From Nemania diffusa (taxonomy: Eukaryota; Ascomycota; Sordariomycetes; Xylariales; Xylariaceae): DNA of 64,000 nucleotides. Where the stretch lies: the NCBI GenBank assembly GCA_038501195.1, contig JBBPUQ010000002.1, forward strand, positions 4,851,001-4,915,000, written 5' to 3'. A program made the position numbers and the translations under genes. Below the pieces are notes generated by a model. It was not told the origin of the DNA. It did no database searches and worked only from the letters and a program-made list of their open reading frames with translations. Shown here one piece after another: positions 11,443 through 22,398 of this stretch; the stretch's first letter is position 1; each line of letters begins with the position of its first letter.

Positions 11443-12732
11443 TTACCCGAGCACGAATTTTAGCCAATTGCGCCCCAGGATTTCTACGCCCTGCCGGAGA
11501 TCCCATCCTTTAATATTGCAGATATTTCTGCACACCTCCTCCAAGCTGCTGTCCATCTGCTCTCCGGCCGTGTGCAAATCGCTTTCAACCAGAAGCCGAT
11601 CATCTGGTATCGCCCGGATGGCTTCCTCGGTCTTCTCACTCCCACCGCTACCCCAGTTGATGGCCGTAGAGAACGAAAAGTACACCGCAGCCGGTACACT
11701 AGGGTGTAGGTACATTTTGAGTTGTTCAACATGACCACTATATGAGTGTAGACATATCCGAGGGGGGAACAGTCCGGGCCCTTTGGCACTATCCACTCCT
11801 GGCTGTTGGGGTTTGCCTTTCCTCTTTGGCTGGTCATCGTCGTCACTATCCTCATCCGTGTTACTCCAAAAGTCTTCCGCGCCGTTGGCGATCTGGTGTT
11901 TTTGTCTGCGAGACAACACCTCCTTTTCGTGACCCTTCCAACAACTCGCTATTGTGTCATATAGAATACCGTGAGCCTGAACCCCGTGAAGACTGACAGA
12001 ACGGCCCATCTCGCCTGCCAACTCTAGCTGCGCTTTCAAGATGGCAGCTTGATGCGCTACCTGCACCCGATACGGGCTGAGCCGTCGACCTTCGCGGCCA
12101 CCGGGGGTCAGGCTCTCCTCTCGACTGACTTCCTCAGTTGACGTCCAGGCCGCTGGGAGACGAAAAGCTTTGTCTAGACCAATCTCGCCCACAAGGGCAA
12201 GGGGAAACTTCTCCAGCCGCCTTCGCGTTTCTTTCAAGAACTCGGACAGCGGCTGTGGATCACAAAGTCCGTTGCTAAACGAGGCATCTTTCGATGACGG
12301 CGCAGGAGCTAGAACCTGGTCATAGTGCGATGTTTTCCCGGCGGGCGTGCCATCGTAGGTCGGATTTGGGGCCCTATCGTCATAGAGCTGGTAGGAAAAC
12401 CAAGGGTGCCAGCCAAAGGAGGGAACTATGCGGTTTTGATCTGTAAACGTATTGGGGGTCGATAATAATGCCTTATCGTCAGCCACGCCATGTTTGGACG
12501 CTACCTCACAGACAAGTTCCTGATCCTGAGATCGCGTGGCCATAACTGTCAGAACACGTGCTTTCATGTCGGGTATGGAACTTATCGATGCCATTGTGTC
12601 CGTCGGGTGACAGTGGGCATCGAAAACCCCAGCATCCCAGGGGAACGGCTCGCCGGGATCCCCTGAGTTCTCACGCGCCGCGCTTTGCGGCAAATTAAGC
12701 TCAGAGTCCCCGTCCGAGTGTTTCAAACACAT
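11443..12732 (-). CDS. TatD-family metal-dependent hydrolase (Scn1/Cut9-interacting-protein type)
   Basis: This is a single-exon gene of 429 aa. It is a predicted TIM-barrel metallohydrolase of the TatD DNase family. The family's fungal branch is named after S. pombe Scn1, the Cut9-interacting protein. Motifs in order: FDAHCHPTD with metal ligands H40 and H42; PSFGWHPWF; GEIGLD, whose Glu is a metal ligand; SLHGVQAHG with a His ligand; ICLHSYSGH; and LVESDLH with the catalytic Asp. All expected ligands are present, so it should be active. A charged, low-complexity insertion (about residues 285-315, ending KRKGKPQQPG) sits between the fourth and fifth motifs. The start at 12732 is kept because the next Met, about residue 47, lies beyond the essential HxH motif. 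Substrate is unknown: DNase, RNase or another phosphoesterase. Confidence 0.9.
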   Translation of the reverse strand: MCLKHSDGDSELNLPQSAARENSGDPGEPFPWDAGVFDAHCHPTDTMASISSIPDMKARVLTVMATRSQDQELVCEVASKHGVADDKALLSTPNTFTDQNRIVPSFGWHPWFSYQLYDDRAPNPTYDGTPAGKTSHYDQVLAPAPSSKDASFSNGLCDPQPLSEFLKETRRRLEKFPLALVGEIGLDKAFRLPAAWTSTEEVSREESLTPGGREGRRLSPYRVQVAHQAAILKAQLELAGEMGRSVSLHGVQAHGILYDTIASCWKGHEKEVLSRRQKHQIANGAEDFWSNTDEDSDDDDQPKRKGKPQQPGVDSAKGPGLFPPRICLHSYSGHVEQLKMYLHPSVPAAVYFSFSTAINWGSGGSEKTEEAIRAIPDDRLLVESDLHTAGEQMDSSLEEVCRNICNIKGWDLRQGVEILGRNWLKFVLG

Positions 12733-13954
12733 TATAGGCGATGAGTAGGGGTTCCCGTACGGCGGTAGTGGAAGTAGCTAGGGTCTGTTAACCTTAACTT
12801 TGAGAAGATATTGAGAGATTCGCCGAAGAGGAGCAGGCAGGATTATTGGCTGAGCAGGATTAGGCAGAAACCCGGAAAGGCTAGACTGATCAACGAAAGG
12901 TTGATATTAGCGATTCTCGACGCTTCAAAAAGAAGCTATGCACGACTGCTAAGTTTGTCGTCAAAATATATGTATAATCCAATATAAAAGTCCTAGTCTA
13001 ATCTTCTTAAGGTGTTGCGTGCAAGTCTTCCAGCTAGGTACCGAGGACCTTGTAGATCTTGTGTTGACGTTAGGGTCGCTAGTGATGAAGCAGAGGATCA
13101 TTAGATAGTAGTTCACTTCTAAGTCAAGCAATCAAGGAGTTACTATGAATAGCTCCAAGCTTTTTGCTATGCAAATATGCGTAAAATCTGAGGGGGAAAG
13201 GGGAATAAGAACAGTTGGTCGAGGCGTCTTCCGTGCATTCAAGTTACTAACCCCCGCCAAACCCCACCATCATCGGAGACCATCACCGATCGCCGGTACC
13301 TACGTGAGGTATATGAACTTAACATAGTTATATATAAATAGAAGAGTAGTCGCTATTTCTATGTAGAGAGAGATATAATGAATATTCATGCCACTATTGG
13401 TTAGAAAATGATCCATATGTCGTATCTACAATCGGCACATTATAGATCACTTATCGCATGATATCAGTAGCATGACTGGGACTAAGTTTCCTTTCCGGGG
13501 TTGTCGGGCGAATTGGCATAAGCATGTGAAACAGGAAACAGGTACCTACCTACCTCCTTAGGTACTCTATAGCCGATAGTTCGCGCCGCCAGAGAGTCAA
13601 TTTGGGCCAAATCGCGGCCGGCAGCTCTGATCTGATAGATACTTGCTGCCGCCGACACACCACCACCACCTCGCATTATTTCACCTCTTTGTATTTCCAT
13701 CCCTCTATGTCCATTTCCCCACCATACTCCATATCCTTTCCGACATACTTGCCTGTCCTGGTAGCCTGTTTTATTCAGTGAGTCGAAGCAATTGCGTCTT
13801 TTCACCCACCCAGCCGGCAAATTCCAATTGCAACGACCATGTGAGACAGCCAACTTTTCGCTTGAGTGATCGACCTTTGAGTCTGCAGCTCGAGTACTTA
13901 TCTCCAGTTACACACGCGCGTCCACATTCAACCACGCCGGTTCCATCCGCTCCA
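12733..13954. other. Divergent intergenic region
   Basis: This is the shared upstream region of the TatD-family gene (-) and the small membrane-protein gene (+). The right part (about 13640-13950) is pyrimidine-rich, which is typical of a fungal promoter and 5' leader. A reading frame from 13643 is continuous with the membrane protein, but its first ~100 codons are low-complexity leader-like sequence. I therefore start that gene at the ATG at 13955. Confidence 0.6.
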
Positions 13955-14730
13955 ATGTTCCTCTTCAATCCTCTCAAATTTGTCGCCGTCCCTGTCGCCT
14001 TCGTCATCGCGCTCCCGCTCGCCCTCGCCGCCGGCGCCACCACCATCCTCGCCTTCCTCGTCCTTTTCCTCAGACTCTTCCTCGTCTACTTCGATGCTGG
14101 CGTAGAGTCGATACGCTATATTTTGGTCGGCCATGCCACGCAGGCTCGCTACATTACCGTGAGTCGTTCTATAATTATTTCCCGGTGGAGAAAGAGCCGT
14201 ACTGACTTCAGATATTCTAGTCGCATGGTGCGCCCGACCCCTCGACGAATTCAACCCCTCTTCCATCCCCTACAGCCACCACTTTCAGGCACCGGCGACG
14301 GGTGAAGCGACAGGGAAGCAGCGGCAGCGGCTCGATCACGCCGGCGACAAGCTTGGACGGGCTGTCCGCGGTGACCCCGAGCATCGGCTTCGAACGGGAC
14401 TTCGAGGGCGTCGGTGGGTGGCGGCTGGAGAGCGCCAATGAGCAACAGTGGTACAGCCTCAACTCACGACTCGAGAATCCCTACCGGCGCCATCACTTTC
14501 GCTCGCAGAGCGGAGGCGCCGTCATGTCGGGCCCCACCGGCCCCGGGAAAGTCGCGAGACCGGGTACGGTGACGGCATCGCACAGTCCGAAGTCGAAGCG
14601 GACTCCCTCTCCGGGCTGGGCCACCTTGAGGACCACAGCCGCCAACAAACCCCAGGGCCTCATCAAGGCTGACCAAGACGGTTACTTCCCCTTTTATGAG
14701 GGAAAGAATACGAAGAAGCTAGGCGTCTAG
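13955..14730 (+). CDS. Small fungal membrane protein of unknown function
   Basis: The two exons are 13955-14158 and 14221-14730, flanking a 62-bp intron with a GTGAGT donor, CTGAC branch and TAG acceptor. The product is 237 aa. The closer CAG at 14209-14211 would bring in a stop, so the TAG at 14218-14220 is used. The first ~60 residues form two hydrophobic segments (about 7-31 and 33-56, with VAVPVAFVIALPLALAAG and TTILAFLVLFLRLFLVYF). A short conserved-looking stretch (FDAGVESIRYILVGHA) follows, then a Ser/Pro/Arg-rich hydrophilic tail ending FPFYEGKNTKKLGV. It looks like an N-terminal hairpin membrane anchor with a cytosolic tail. I do not recognise the family, and no function is claimed. 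A continuous upstream frame leaves an earlier start possible. Confidence 0.75.
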
Positions 14731-15356
14731 TCTAGACTCGGCTTCTATACCTAGACACGAAAGACTACATAAACCTCCATAAAGAGCGCGATTCGACTAG
14801 AAAGCGAAATGTTTTCGATGGTAGAATCGGTGTGACAAACACAGGACACCATCTCAAAGGAGAATTCTAGCACGGGTCGATTGACCATCGGTCGATACAC
14901 ATTACAATTTAGATCTGCAGGGATGGGAAATTTGCGCTAAAAGAACGTCCCATCTTATTTAACTTAGGGCTCCAGTCCTTCATCATTCTAATATGATGCA
15001 TTTCAAGCACTGTCTGTATATAGGCCATTATGGCAAACTCTGGGAAAGGTAAAAAAGGTATGGCGTAAGGGTTTGATGGCGTTAAACATTTTACTGTAGC
15101 AAAATTACGTGCCGGTCTTAGGAAGAATATATATAATGAAGAAAACATAATTTCTTTCACAGCTTCAATTATAGTGAGCCTGTAATCAATGCACCTATAT
15201 CAGGTGAGCAGCCTCCCGTGGTATCCAACGCCATACGCCATCTCTTCCCAACATAAATCATCCAGGCGCCACCGTCATCTCATCGTCACTCATCATCCAG
15301 CTATACCAGCCGTCCACGTGTCACCACAACGCGCATCTAACCGCTTAGCATCATAC
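14731..15356. other. Convergent intergenic region
   Basis: This lies between the stop of the membrane-protein gene (+) and the stop of SPC24 (-), so it holds the two 3' UTRs. I see no gene or repeat. Confidence 0.6.
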
Positions 15357-16159
15357 TCAAATCGTCTGCCAGAAGTAGTTCGCGTAGAAGAAGCGAGAGA
15401 ACTTCTTATCGATATTGACAACGTGGACATCGCCCTTGCGGTCATTCCGCACAACCGCCTTGCAGAACTCGCCCCCGGCCCCGTCCTTGGCCTCGTCGCG
15501 CTCGACGTCGATGCCGAGGCTGCGGTAGACGCTGAGGCGCAGCAGCACCTCGTCGTCGACGGGGTCGCGGCGGCGCTCGTCGGCCATGCCCTCGACGCCC
15601 TGCAGCTCGAGCTCGCGCAGGCGGCCCTGCAGGTCGGCGGCGCGGGCCGCGAGGCGCTCCGTCTCGACCTCGAGATCCGAGGTCGCCTTGGCCGTGCGGA
15701 ACTTCTGCGTGTCGAGGCGCGCGATCTCCGAGGCGTGCGCCGAGGACGAGTGCGCGGACGCGAGCTCCTCGTACTGCGCCTGCTGCGCGTTGAGCTGGCG
15801 CGAGAGTTCTGCGGGAGGCGGGGGAAGCTGTTAGTTGGGTTTCTCTCGCTGGGGTTTTTGGTTGCCCTGGTTTTGGGAGGGAGAGAGGGTTGAGCGAGTG
15901 GGTGGTGGAGGCGGAGGAGGAGGACGTACTCTTTAGCGCGGCTTCGGCGTCGCGGAGGCGCCGGTCGCGCTCTTGTTCTAGAGAGGATACGTTGCTTTGT
16001 ATGCGGGATATGGCTAGCTTGTCGGGCGCCGTGTTGAAGTTGTTTATTGTGTGGTGGATGAGCTGCGTGCGAGGAATTGGTTAGCAATCTTTGGTTGTGA
16101 TTCAACGGGGTTGGAGGTTGCAGGTTGCGTACTGAGGCGGGGTCCTCGTCGAGCAGCAT
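15357..16159 (-). CDS. SPC24: Kinetochore protein Spc24
   Basis: Spc24 is one of four subunits of the Ndc80 complex, which attaches kinetochores to spindle microtubules. It pairs with Spc25 through a coiled coil and a C-terminal RWD-like head. The three exons are 16159-16133 (27 nt, MLLDEDPAS), 16062-15930 and 15808-15357. Introns are 70 and 121 bp, and the total is 612 nt, 203 aa. About residues 25-125 are coiled coil ([19 protein letters not shown], then a long Glu/Ala/Leu helix). The C-terminal head holds the family signature: [32 protein letters not shown] and [12 protein letters not shown]. Exon 3 is much more GC-rich than its surroundings and shows heavy G/C third-position use. The gene is divergent from FIS1 with about 700 bp between starts. 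Confidence 0.93.
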
Positions 16160-16856
16160 TGTGGTAGGATATCGAATGTGATTTGGTTTCTGGTTATAGA
16201 ATAGAACAATTGGTAGAGAGCTTGGGGTCCCTTGTGTAGCCGTGAGTTGGTAATATGTTTTATTATCGATCTCGACTGATTGAGTTGAAATCTTGGAGCT
16301 ATGTTAGCAGAAAGTTACACTTATCCAAGAACTCCACTTTGGCCCAAAGTGGTAATCAGCAAAACAATGGGTAGCTTGCCGATCACCGGGGTGATTATTT
16401 TCGGACCTAGCCTAGACGATGTACAGTACCCTAGCGCACCTACCTAGCGGAAGTACCCTATAGACCCACCTATGCGTCATTACTTATACCAACTCAGCAA
16501 ATCCATAGGTAGGTAGGTACTTCGGGTAGCCTCGCTCGTGCCACCCACCCACCCAGTCTAGGCTACTCATCAGGCGGGCAGTTTAGCTTCTGACTTTGCC
16601 CGAGGATGCATTGCATTTCGTAGGTACGCAATCGTTTAGCACATACCTACCTAGGTACATACACACTAGGTATCTTAACCATTTATTACATTTCCAACTT
16701 TCGTTTTTTGTACCCTATGGACCACCAGTCTTTAAGCTCGAGCTGTTTTTGTTAACATTCTCTTGTCACGCACTAGACTACGTCAAAGCAAAAGACCACG
16801 CTCTGCGGTTCTACTGAGTAACAAGTTTGAAGTTTGCGCTGCCCTAGTAATAGAAG
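16160..16856. promoter_or_regulatory. Shared divergent promoter region of SPC24 and FIS1
   Basis: This 697-bp region separates the two divergently transcribed starts. It contains several ACCTACCTAGGTA-type motifs (about 16436-16450, 16506-16520 and 16646-16657). No separate gene is supported, and no specific factor site can be assigned by eye. Confidence 0.5.
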
Positions 16857-17505
16857 ATGACTGCACTCCCACGTACGTATAAGCCACATGATTTTTTGTT
16901 TTCCATTGCTTGCTAATACAACCCTTCATCTCATAGACGCCGTCGATGCGGAGACGTGAGCCACTACCTTCGAACCCAAATCTCCCAACTTCAGCTGACC
17001 CAGACCAGGCCGCTAAGAGATGATGAACTGCAAGTTCTGCGAGCGCAATACGAGAAGGAGGGTGACATGGTGGGCGTACAGACAAAATTCAACTACGCAT
17101 GGGTATGCACTCTTGTCTCAGACGACAAAGACCGTATTCTGTCAGGTCGACATACACTGACTTTATCTTTACGCAAAGGGTCTCGTGAAGTCCAACTCTA
17201 GGAACAACCAGCAGACCGGAGTACGCCTGCTCTCCGAGATCTTTCGAGTAGCGCCCGAACGCCGCCGCGAATGTCTTTATTACCTGGCCCTGGGGAACTA
17301 CAAATTGGGCAACTACGGCGAGGCCAGGCGTTACAATGATCTACTGCTTGAGAAGGAGCCGGCGAATCTACAAGCCGCTGACCTGCGCCGGTTGATCGAT
17401 GATAAGGTGACGAAGGAAGGACTGGTGGGTGTTGCGATCATAAGTGGCGTGGCCATCGCCGCTGGCGTAGTCGGCGGCATTCTTTTCCGGGGCAAGAGAC
17501 GGTGA
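16857..17505 (+). CDS. FIS1: Mitochondrial fission protein Fis1
   Basis: Fis1 is a tail-anchored outer mitochondrial (and peroxisomal) membrane protein that recruits the dynamin-type fission machinery. The four exons are 16857-16872 (16 nt), 16937-16955 (19 nt), 17009-17102 and 17179-17505, giving 151 aa. The tiny first exons encode MTALPHAVDAET. The exon 3 acceptor was set at 17008 because this gives the family pattern [17 protein letters not shown]; the nearer CAG acceptors give stops or lose the frame. TPR-like helices follow, with conserved TKFNYAWGLVKS, a GVRLLSEIF helix and [16 protein letters not shown]. The C-terminal anchor is about residues 124-146 ([20 protein letters not shown]). 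It ends in a basic RGKRR tail, the usual targeting signal for this class. Length matches the family (~150 aa). Confidence 0.95.
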
Positions 17506-19268
17506 TCGAAAGACCCTACATGGCATGAAGAATGACATAGCTGAGCGTTGGTGGTTGCATTTGACTAAGGCGTTTAAACGGTCGGTATATCTTAGGAACA
17601 AGTCTTCTCCTCCCTGTCGCATTATATATGTATACATAACACCTACCCCGTCCAACCTAAAAGGAATCATCTTATTCTATACAGGTGTGTGGCTATAGTG
17701 TGTGGACATGGAGTTGGTATAGCAATAGTGTAGTGAACGAGACCCGGAGGTTGGTAGGTCATGCAGTCACGGCACTTTCCATCAAGCCAAGGAGACGATA
17801 GAATGGCAATAGCAATGGCCGAAAATTACCTAGCCACATGTGGCGCGGTGGAATCATCAGGTAGCTACGCATACGGGACTTGCCTATCTGTGTACATACC
17901 TACAGTGAACATGACATGAGAAAGTATGACGAGACGCTTGGCTCCTTGACATTTGCCCCGCGGAACTAAAAAGATGACGAAAGAACATTGAACTTACATC
18001 TTCTGTATACCTTACCTTTAGTACAAGTGTCAAGATACGTACTGCACTTTATTTATCTACCTAGGTTAGGTACCCAATTACCTAGGTAGGCAAACCTTAT
18101 TAAAAATACCTAGGTAGATAAAATACATTATACATTCATTCAATGTGAAATTACTCTGTACTACATAGGTAGTGAATACCTATTATCTAACCTACCCTGA
18201 TATCTCGAGTGTCGCGCTTGCTAGTTGTATAATCAATTCGGCCCAAGTACCGATGCCGATAATACCATTCTTCCATACATATATCTAAGGTACCTACCTG
18301 CTACTGCTACTCTGTACATATTGTGCCTAACTCCTTCTCTCTTTCCACCAAGGCCTCATTCTAGCTGGCCGGCGACACACGTGCTCAGTGAACAACCTTC
18401 TCGGCCCAATCAGTGGTCCTCTACTGTAGATAATCCCCCCGCGAGCATCATCCTACAGAGTACATCCCTATGTTCCCCAGGTACACAGACACACAAGCCG
18501 GCAGGCAGACGCATTAGGTATTAAGCTACCCCCTTCTTCCCCAAACTCACTCAAAACACCCACTCATCCACAGCCGCTGTTGTCTAGAGATTTGCCTCGA
18601 CAGATCATATCGGACTTCACAACCGCGCGCCAACCCACTTACTCTTCCCACTCCTCCGATCTTGCGATCCTATCCATGACCTCTCTATCCAGCGGCAGGT
18701 TTACGCACGGCACGGTACGTCTTCGCCTTCTTCTTCTCCTTCTCCCTCGTTTACGCTCTGGCCATACATAGGTCGCCATGCGCCATGCCTGCTTGCATCT
18801 ATGGCTAATCTAACCGCCTACCTCCCTCTGCAGCAGATAGATACGTACCTGTTTCTTAAAGGAATTCAAGTGCAGTCAGCCTCGTCTCTGCCGTTGCTGT
18901 CCGTTCCTTACCCCTCCATATCTGCAACGCCCCCAAAACCCCAAGCCTCTAAGCCTCTTCAGCCTCCACGCAAGATCCCCAAACGACCTAGAACATTCTT
19001 CCTATCAATAGTTTAGTCCAGCCAAACATAGACTGCCATCACGTCGGATCATCTTTTTATCCTATCAACCGTCCGCGATCCCCGCCGGCATTCTCGCAGG
19101 GCACCCAGCCGACTACCACAACCCGAGCGATAGCAATACCGTAGACAACCTCAGCTCCCCGACGTCACTGTGGCTTCGCGGATACTGCGAGCATTTGGCC
19201 TCATAGTCGGCCTCGGCATTACCGGCATTACCGCCCTCGCGGCTTACCAACAGTCTAGGCAAGATCAG
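17506..19268. other. Intergenic and probable 5' leader of the RING ligase gene
   Basis: The first part contains a cluster of CCTAGGTAGG motifs (18059-18117). From about 18330 the plus strand becomes pyrimidine-rich, as expected for a leader. A consensus GTACGT donor at 18715 follows an open frame with ATG at 18676. The frame just before the RING gene's ATG (19134-19268) is open and encodes a hydrophobic segment without an ATG. A leader intron or a longer isoform is possible (see findings). Confidence 0.5.
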
Positions 19269-20874
19269 ATGGCATCCCGGGGCCAGAACCTCGAGCCGGC
19301 CGAGGGACAGGAGATAGTGTTTTGCCACAATTGCAGATGGCAGTGGTACAAAAACGAACGCGAACACCCCAGCAATCTCGCCTGCCCTGACTGCCGAGCC
19401 GAGTGTGTAGAGATTGTGCGTGCTACTACACTTACCCATGCATTACAATACAATAGTATCCTTACTGACTAAATACTAGGTGACGCCGGAATCCGACCCT
19501 CGCCCAGACAACGGTTCACCTCGCCGCTTGGATCGAGACCGCGGGTATCCTTTTCCTCGTCCCTACAATCTTCTCCAGCATGACTCCGACTCGGATCCCG
19601 AGGAGAATAACATTGAGGAGCACCATATCCACGGCCCCGGTGGCTTTTTTGGTCAACGCACAATTCATCGCTCGCCGGGAATCTCGGTCCACAGCCGCAG
19701 AGCGCGCGCCGGCCCTGGGAGCAGTGAAGACATAATTCGCAGATTCACCGAGATGCTGGGAGACATGAGTGGTCCTAGCCCGGTCGGCCGCTCTGGACCC
19801 GAAACCCTCTATAATGATAATCACGGTGGGCCTCGCGTCACCTATCGAACATTCCACGGACCAGGGTTTACTGGAAACATGAGCACCGTCACCATCACCA
19901 CAAACCGGGGTATGGGAAGGGCTCGTGGTTCTCCGGGACCGGAATCTCCGATGGGTGTTGATGATCCCTTTCAAAGGTAAATAACCAATTAAAACGCATT
20001 CCCCGATAACGCTGGGCGTTGTTTGCTAGTACTAATGGAAAACTGCAGAATTTTCGGCGAATTACTAGCCTTAGGCCCTCCCCCTCCTCTACGACGCGAT
20101 GGTCCATCGTCTCGGGATCCTAGCCCCGGCAATGATGGCGGCGGCGGTGGTCGCCCTATGGATATTGCAACTGCCTTGAACCAGCTCCTAGCCTCTATCG
20201 TAAACCCGAGTGCAATCCATGGTGACGCCGTATATTCCCAAGAGGCATTGGACCGTATCATCACCAACCTAATGGAAGCTAACCCTCAATCAAATGCGCC
20301 GGCCCCAGCAACGGAAAGTGCCATTGCATCCCTTCCAAAAAGAAAGTTGGACGCAGAGATGTTAGGGCCTGAATTAAAGGGTGAGTGTACGATCTGCATT
20401 GATGAAGTAAAAGTAGGAGATGAGGTCGTAGTACTTCCATGCAAGCATTGGTTCCACGAAGAGTGCGCTAGTTTGTGGCTAAAGCAGCACAATTCGTGCC
20501 CAGTCTGCCGCGCAGCTATCGACGGGGCAGCCGCCGGTAAACCACGCACTGAAAGCACTGCCAACCCACAAAATTCATCACAGGCTACTGATCCATCGTC
20601 ATCTTCAAGACTCGCTGCCTCTGAACGACGGAGAACGCTACAGCAGAGACGAGAGGAGCGGCTTGATTCTATCCGTAGCTTAGCTGATCTTAATTATCGA
20701 CGAGATTCGAATTCACCTCCACCTCACGACACTTCAACGCCGCGTCCACCAAGGGTTAGAAGCCCTTCGCCGGCTAGTCGGGGGGCCAATCACGGTGAAA
20801 GAAATCGTGACAATCGAGGGTCATCAAGCTCAGGGCCATTGAACTGGATAAGAGACCAATTCAGCAGGAGATGA
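19269..20874 (+). CDS. RING-H2 E3 ubiquitin ligase, RNF126/RNF115-like
   Basis: This is a predicted E3 ubiquitin ligase. The three exons are 19269-19415, 19480-19976 and 20049-20874. Introns are 64 bp (ACTGACTAA branch) and 72 bp (GTAAAT donor), and the product is 489 aa. An N-terminal zinc-ribbon of the BCA2/RNF126 type is made by C19, C22, C39 and C42 (FCHNC...CPDC). A long Pro/Gly/Asp/Arg-rich, probably disordered middle follows. The C3H2C3 RING is C328, C331, C346, H348, H351, C354, C365, C368 (CTICIDEV...LPCKHWFHEEC...CPVC). The C-terminal ~100 residues are Ser/Arg/Pro-rich. All zinc ligands are intact. The zinc-ribbon plus RING-H2 pair is the architecture of animal RNF126/115, where the ribbon binds ubiquitin or clients; that role is inference here. 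The start is the first ATG in frame, but the frame is open upstream and encodes a hydrophobic helix. Confidence 0.88.
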
Positions 20875-22206
20875 ATTTCCAGAAGAGGGGCCGGTCGCCT
20901 TGGTCAGCATTCTGAATAGTGGGAACACGGGTCCCACTAGATAGGTAGGGATGAATGGATCCCGAATTAGGAATGGAAGGATTGGCTTGGCCATGTTCTT
21001 AATGCCAAGTTGATATTTAGCCTTGAGCAAACATGCACGATGCCGCGAATACCAAACGGCGGGAATAGAGTAGTATTGCTCTTTGAATATTACGTCGATA
21101 TTCGCAAATGGTGGTGGCGATATCGCCCCTACCGACTGGAGATGAAGGCTGCATCCAACAGCGCCTCCTGGGATGGGTCTCTTTGTCATAGACAATGTCG
21201 GGAACACAGTAATGTAAAATGGAAGGTTCAGAATTGTTGTAAAAAAGGAAACGACGGCACAAAGGGGAGACCTCTTATAGGTCACGAGTGTCTAGCTAGG
21301 AGCCAGAGGACATAGAGTAGGTCATTCAGAGAACGTCTTTTAGGCTCTAGTCCCGCGCGGTTTCAATTGATGCGGTAAATTTATAATGGCAGTAATTACA
21401 GATTTAATGTGATATGCTACGTGTTTTAAACGACACTAAGAAATGCTTCGAGGATAGAGGCAGGTGGCGTTGGTGTGAATTGCTATTAGACTTGATACTG
21501 CCCTTCCTACTCTAGAATCCTTTTCTCTTTTCGTCAAGGTAGCCTCTAATATCATTATCTTTAGTATGCGAGAAACGTTTATTAAGTTATTATAAGATGT
21601 AAGGAAGTAAAAAAAAGGGTATATTGAGTTCTCTGGTTTGATGTTAGCTACGTTTTAATTCATTAGCTCAGCCCCCTCACTCTCTTTTTCACATTCGTTC
21701 TTTTGCATATAAATGTTGAAGTGTTGGTATGGAAGCCTCCAAGACTGGAGTCCCCATACCACGTTTGCCCCAGAGGGCGGAAACCTCCACATGAACCTCA
21801 CTCCACGAAATCTGGACGAGATCATTGATGAAGGCCATTTCTGCAGCGCACAGCACATAATCAAGGTAATAGAAGTGCGAGTCCCAATGATATAACCAAG
21901 TTAATGTTATCAACACCAATATCTCTATACAGAATACCTTCAAAGTGGAAGAAAATGAATACAATTTGTGCAGTTACTATTAATAGAAGTAAATGACTGT
22001 GGCGCGTGGTGTGGCGGGGAAACCGATGATAACGGTTTATTTCAGTTTAGAAGTGGTGGCGAACGGTCGCATTGTCCCATATTATACGGATAAATGTTGT
22101 GTCACCCCTAAGAGGTATATCTAACAACGCTAATAGAATAGACTCCCAATCTATCTTTTTAGGATTAGTGTCTTACAACGATAGGAATACCTAGAGCCAA
22201 TTAGAA
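20875..22206. other. Intergenic, no gene recognised
   Basis: This contains the 3' flank of the RING ligase gene and the 3' flank of the FunK1 gene. Frames at 20830-21315 on both strands and at 21655-21964 have no recognisable domain. The right half is AT-rich. Confidence 0.55.
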
Positions 22207-22398
22207 TCAACTATTAATTCTAGCCCCAGCATCATCGATCCAGGACTGGATCAAGCTATTCCTTAACTGTACAAATCCCTCGTCGCCTTCGTGAAGCTCG
22301 TTCTCGGCAGGCGGTACTGAATCTTCAAGACTCTCTTTTAAAGACATAGGTTGTTGCAATTCTTCACTCTGAGGCTTCTTTAAGTGAAAAGTCAGCAT
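22207..22398 (-). CDS. Small frame overlapping the FunK1 stop; possible C-terminal exon of the kinase
   Basis: This is a 63-codon frame whose ATG overlaps the FunK1 stop in the sequence ATGCTGA. It is hydrophilic and acidic, ending QSWIDDAGARINS. A eukaryotic mRNA would not normally use such an overlap, so it may be the last exon of the FunK1 gene. A GTATCA donor near 22420, the CTGAC in the overlap as branch, and an AAG acceptor near 22359 would remove ~62 nt and join the two frames in phase (...AILAIE|K|LQQPMSLKESLED...). A frameshift between the two frames is the other explanation. As an independent gene it is weak. Confidence 0.35.
   Translation of the reverse strand: MLTFHLKKPQSEELQQPMSLKESLEDSVPPAENELHEGDEGFVQLRNSLIQSWIDDAGARINS

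Noticed and set aside
15189..15893. 234-codon plus frame
   Set aside because: It is antisense to GC-rich exon 3 of SPC24.
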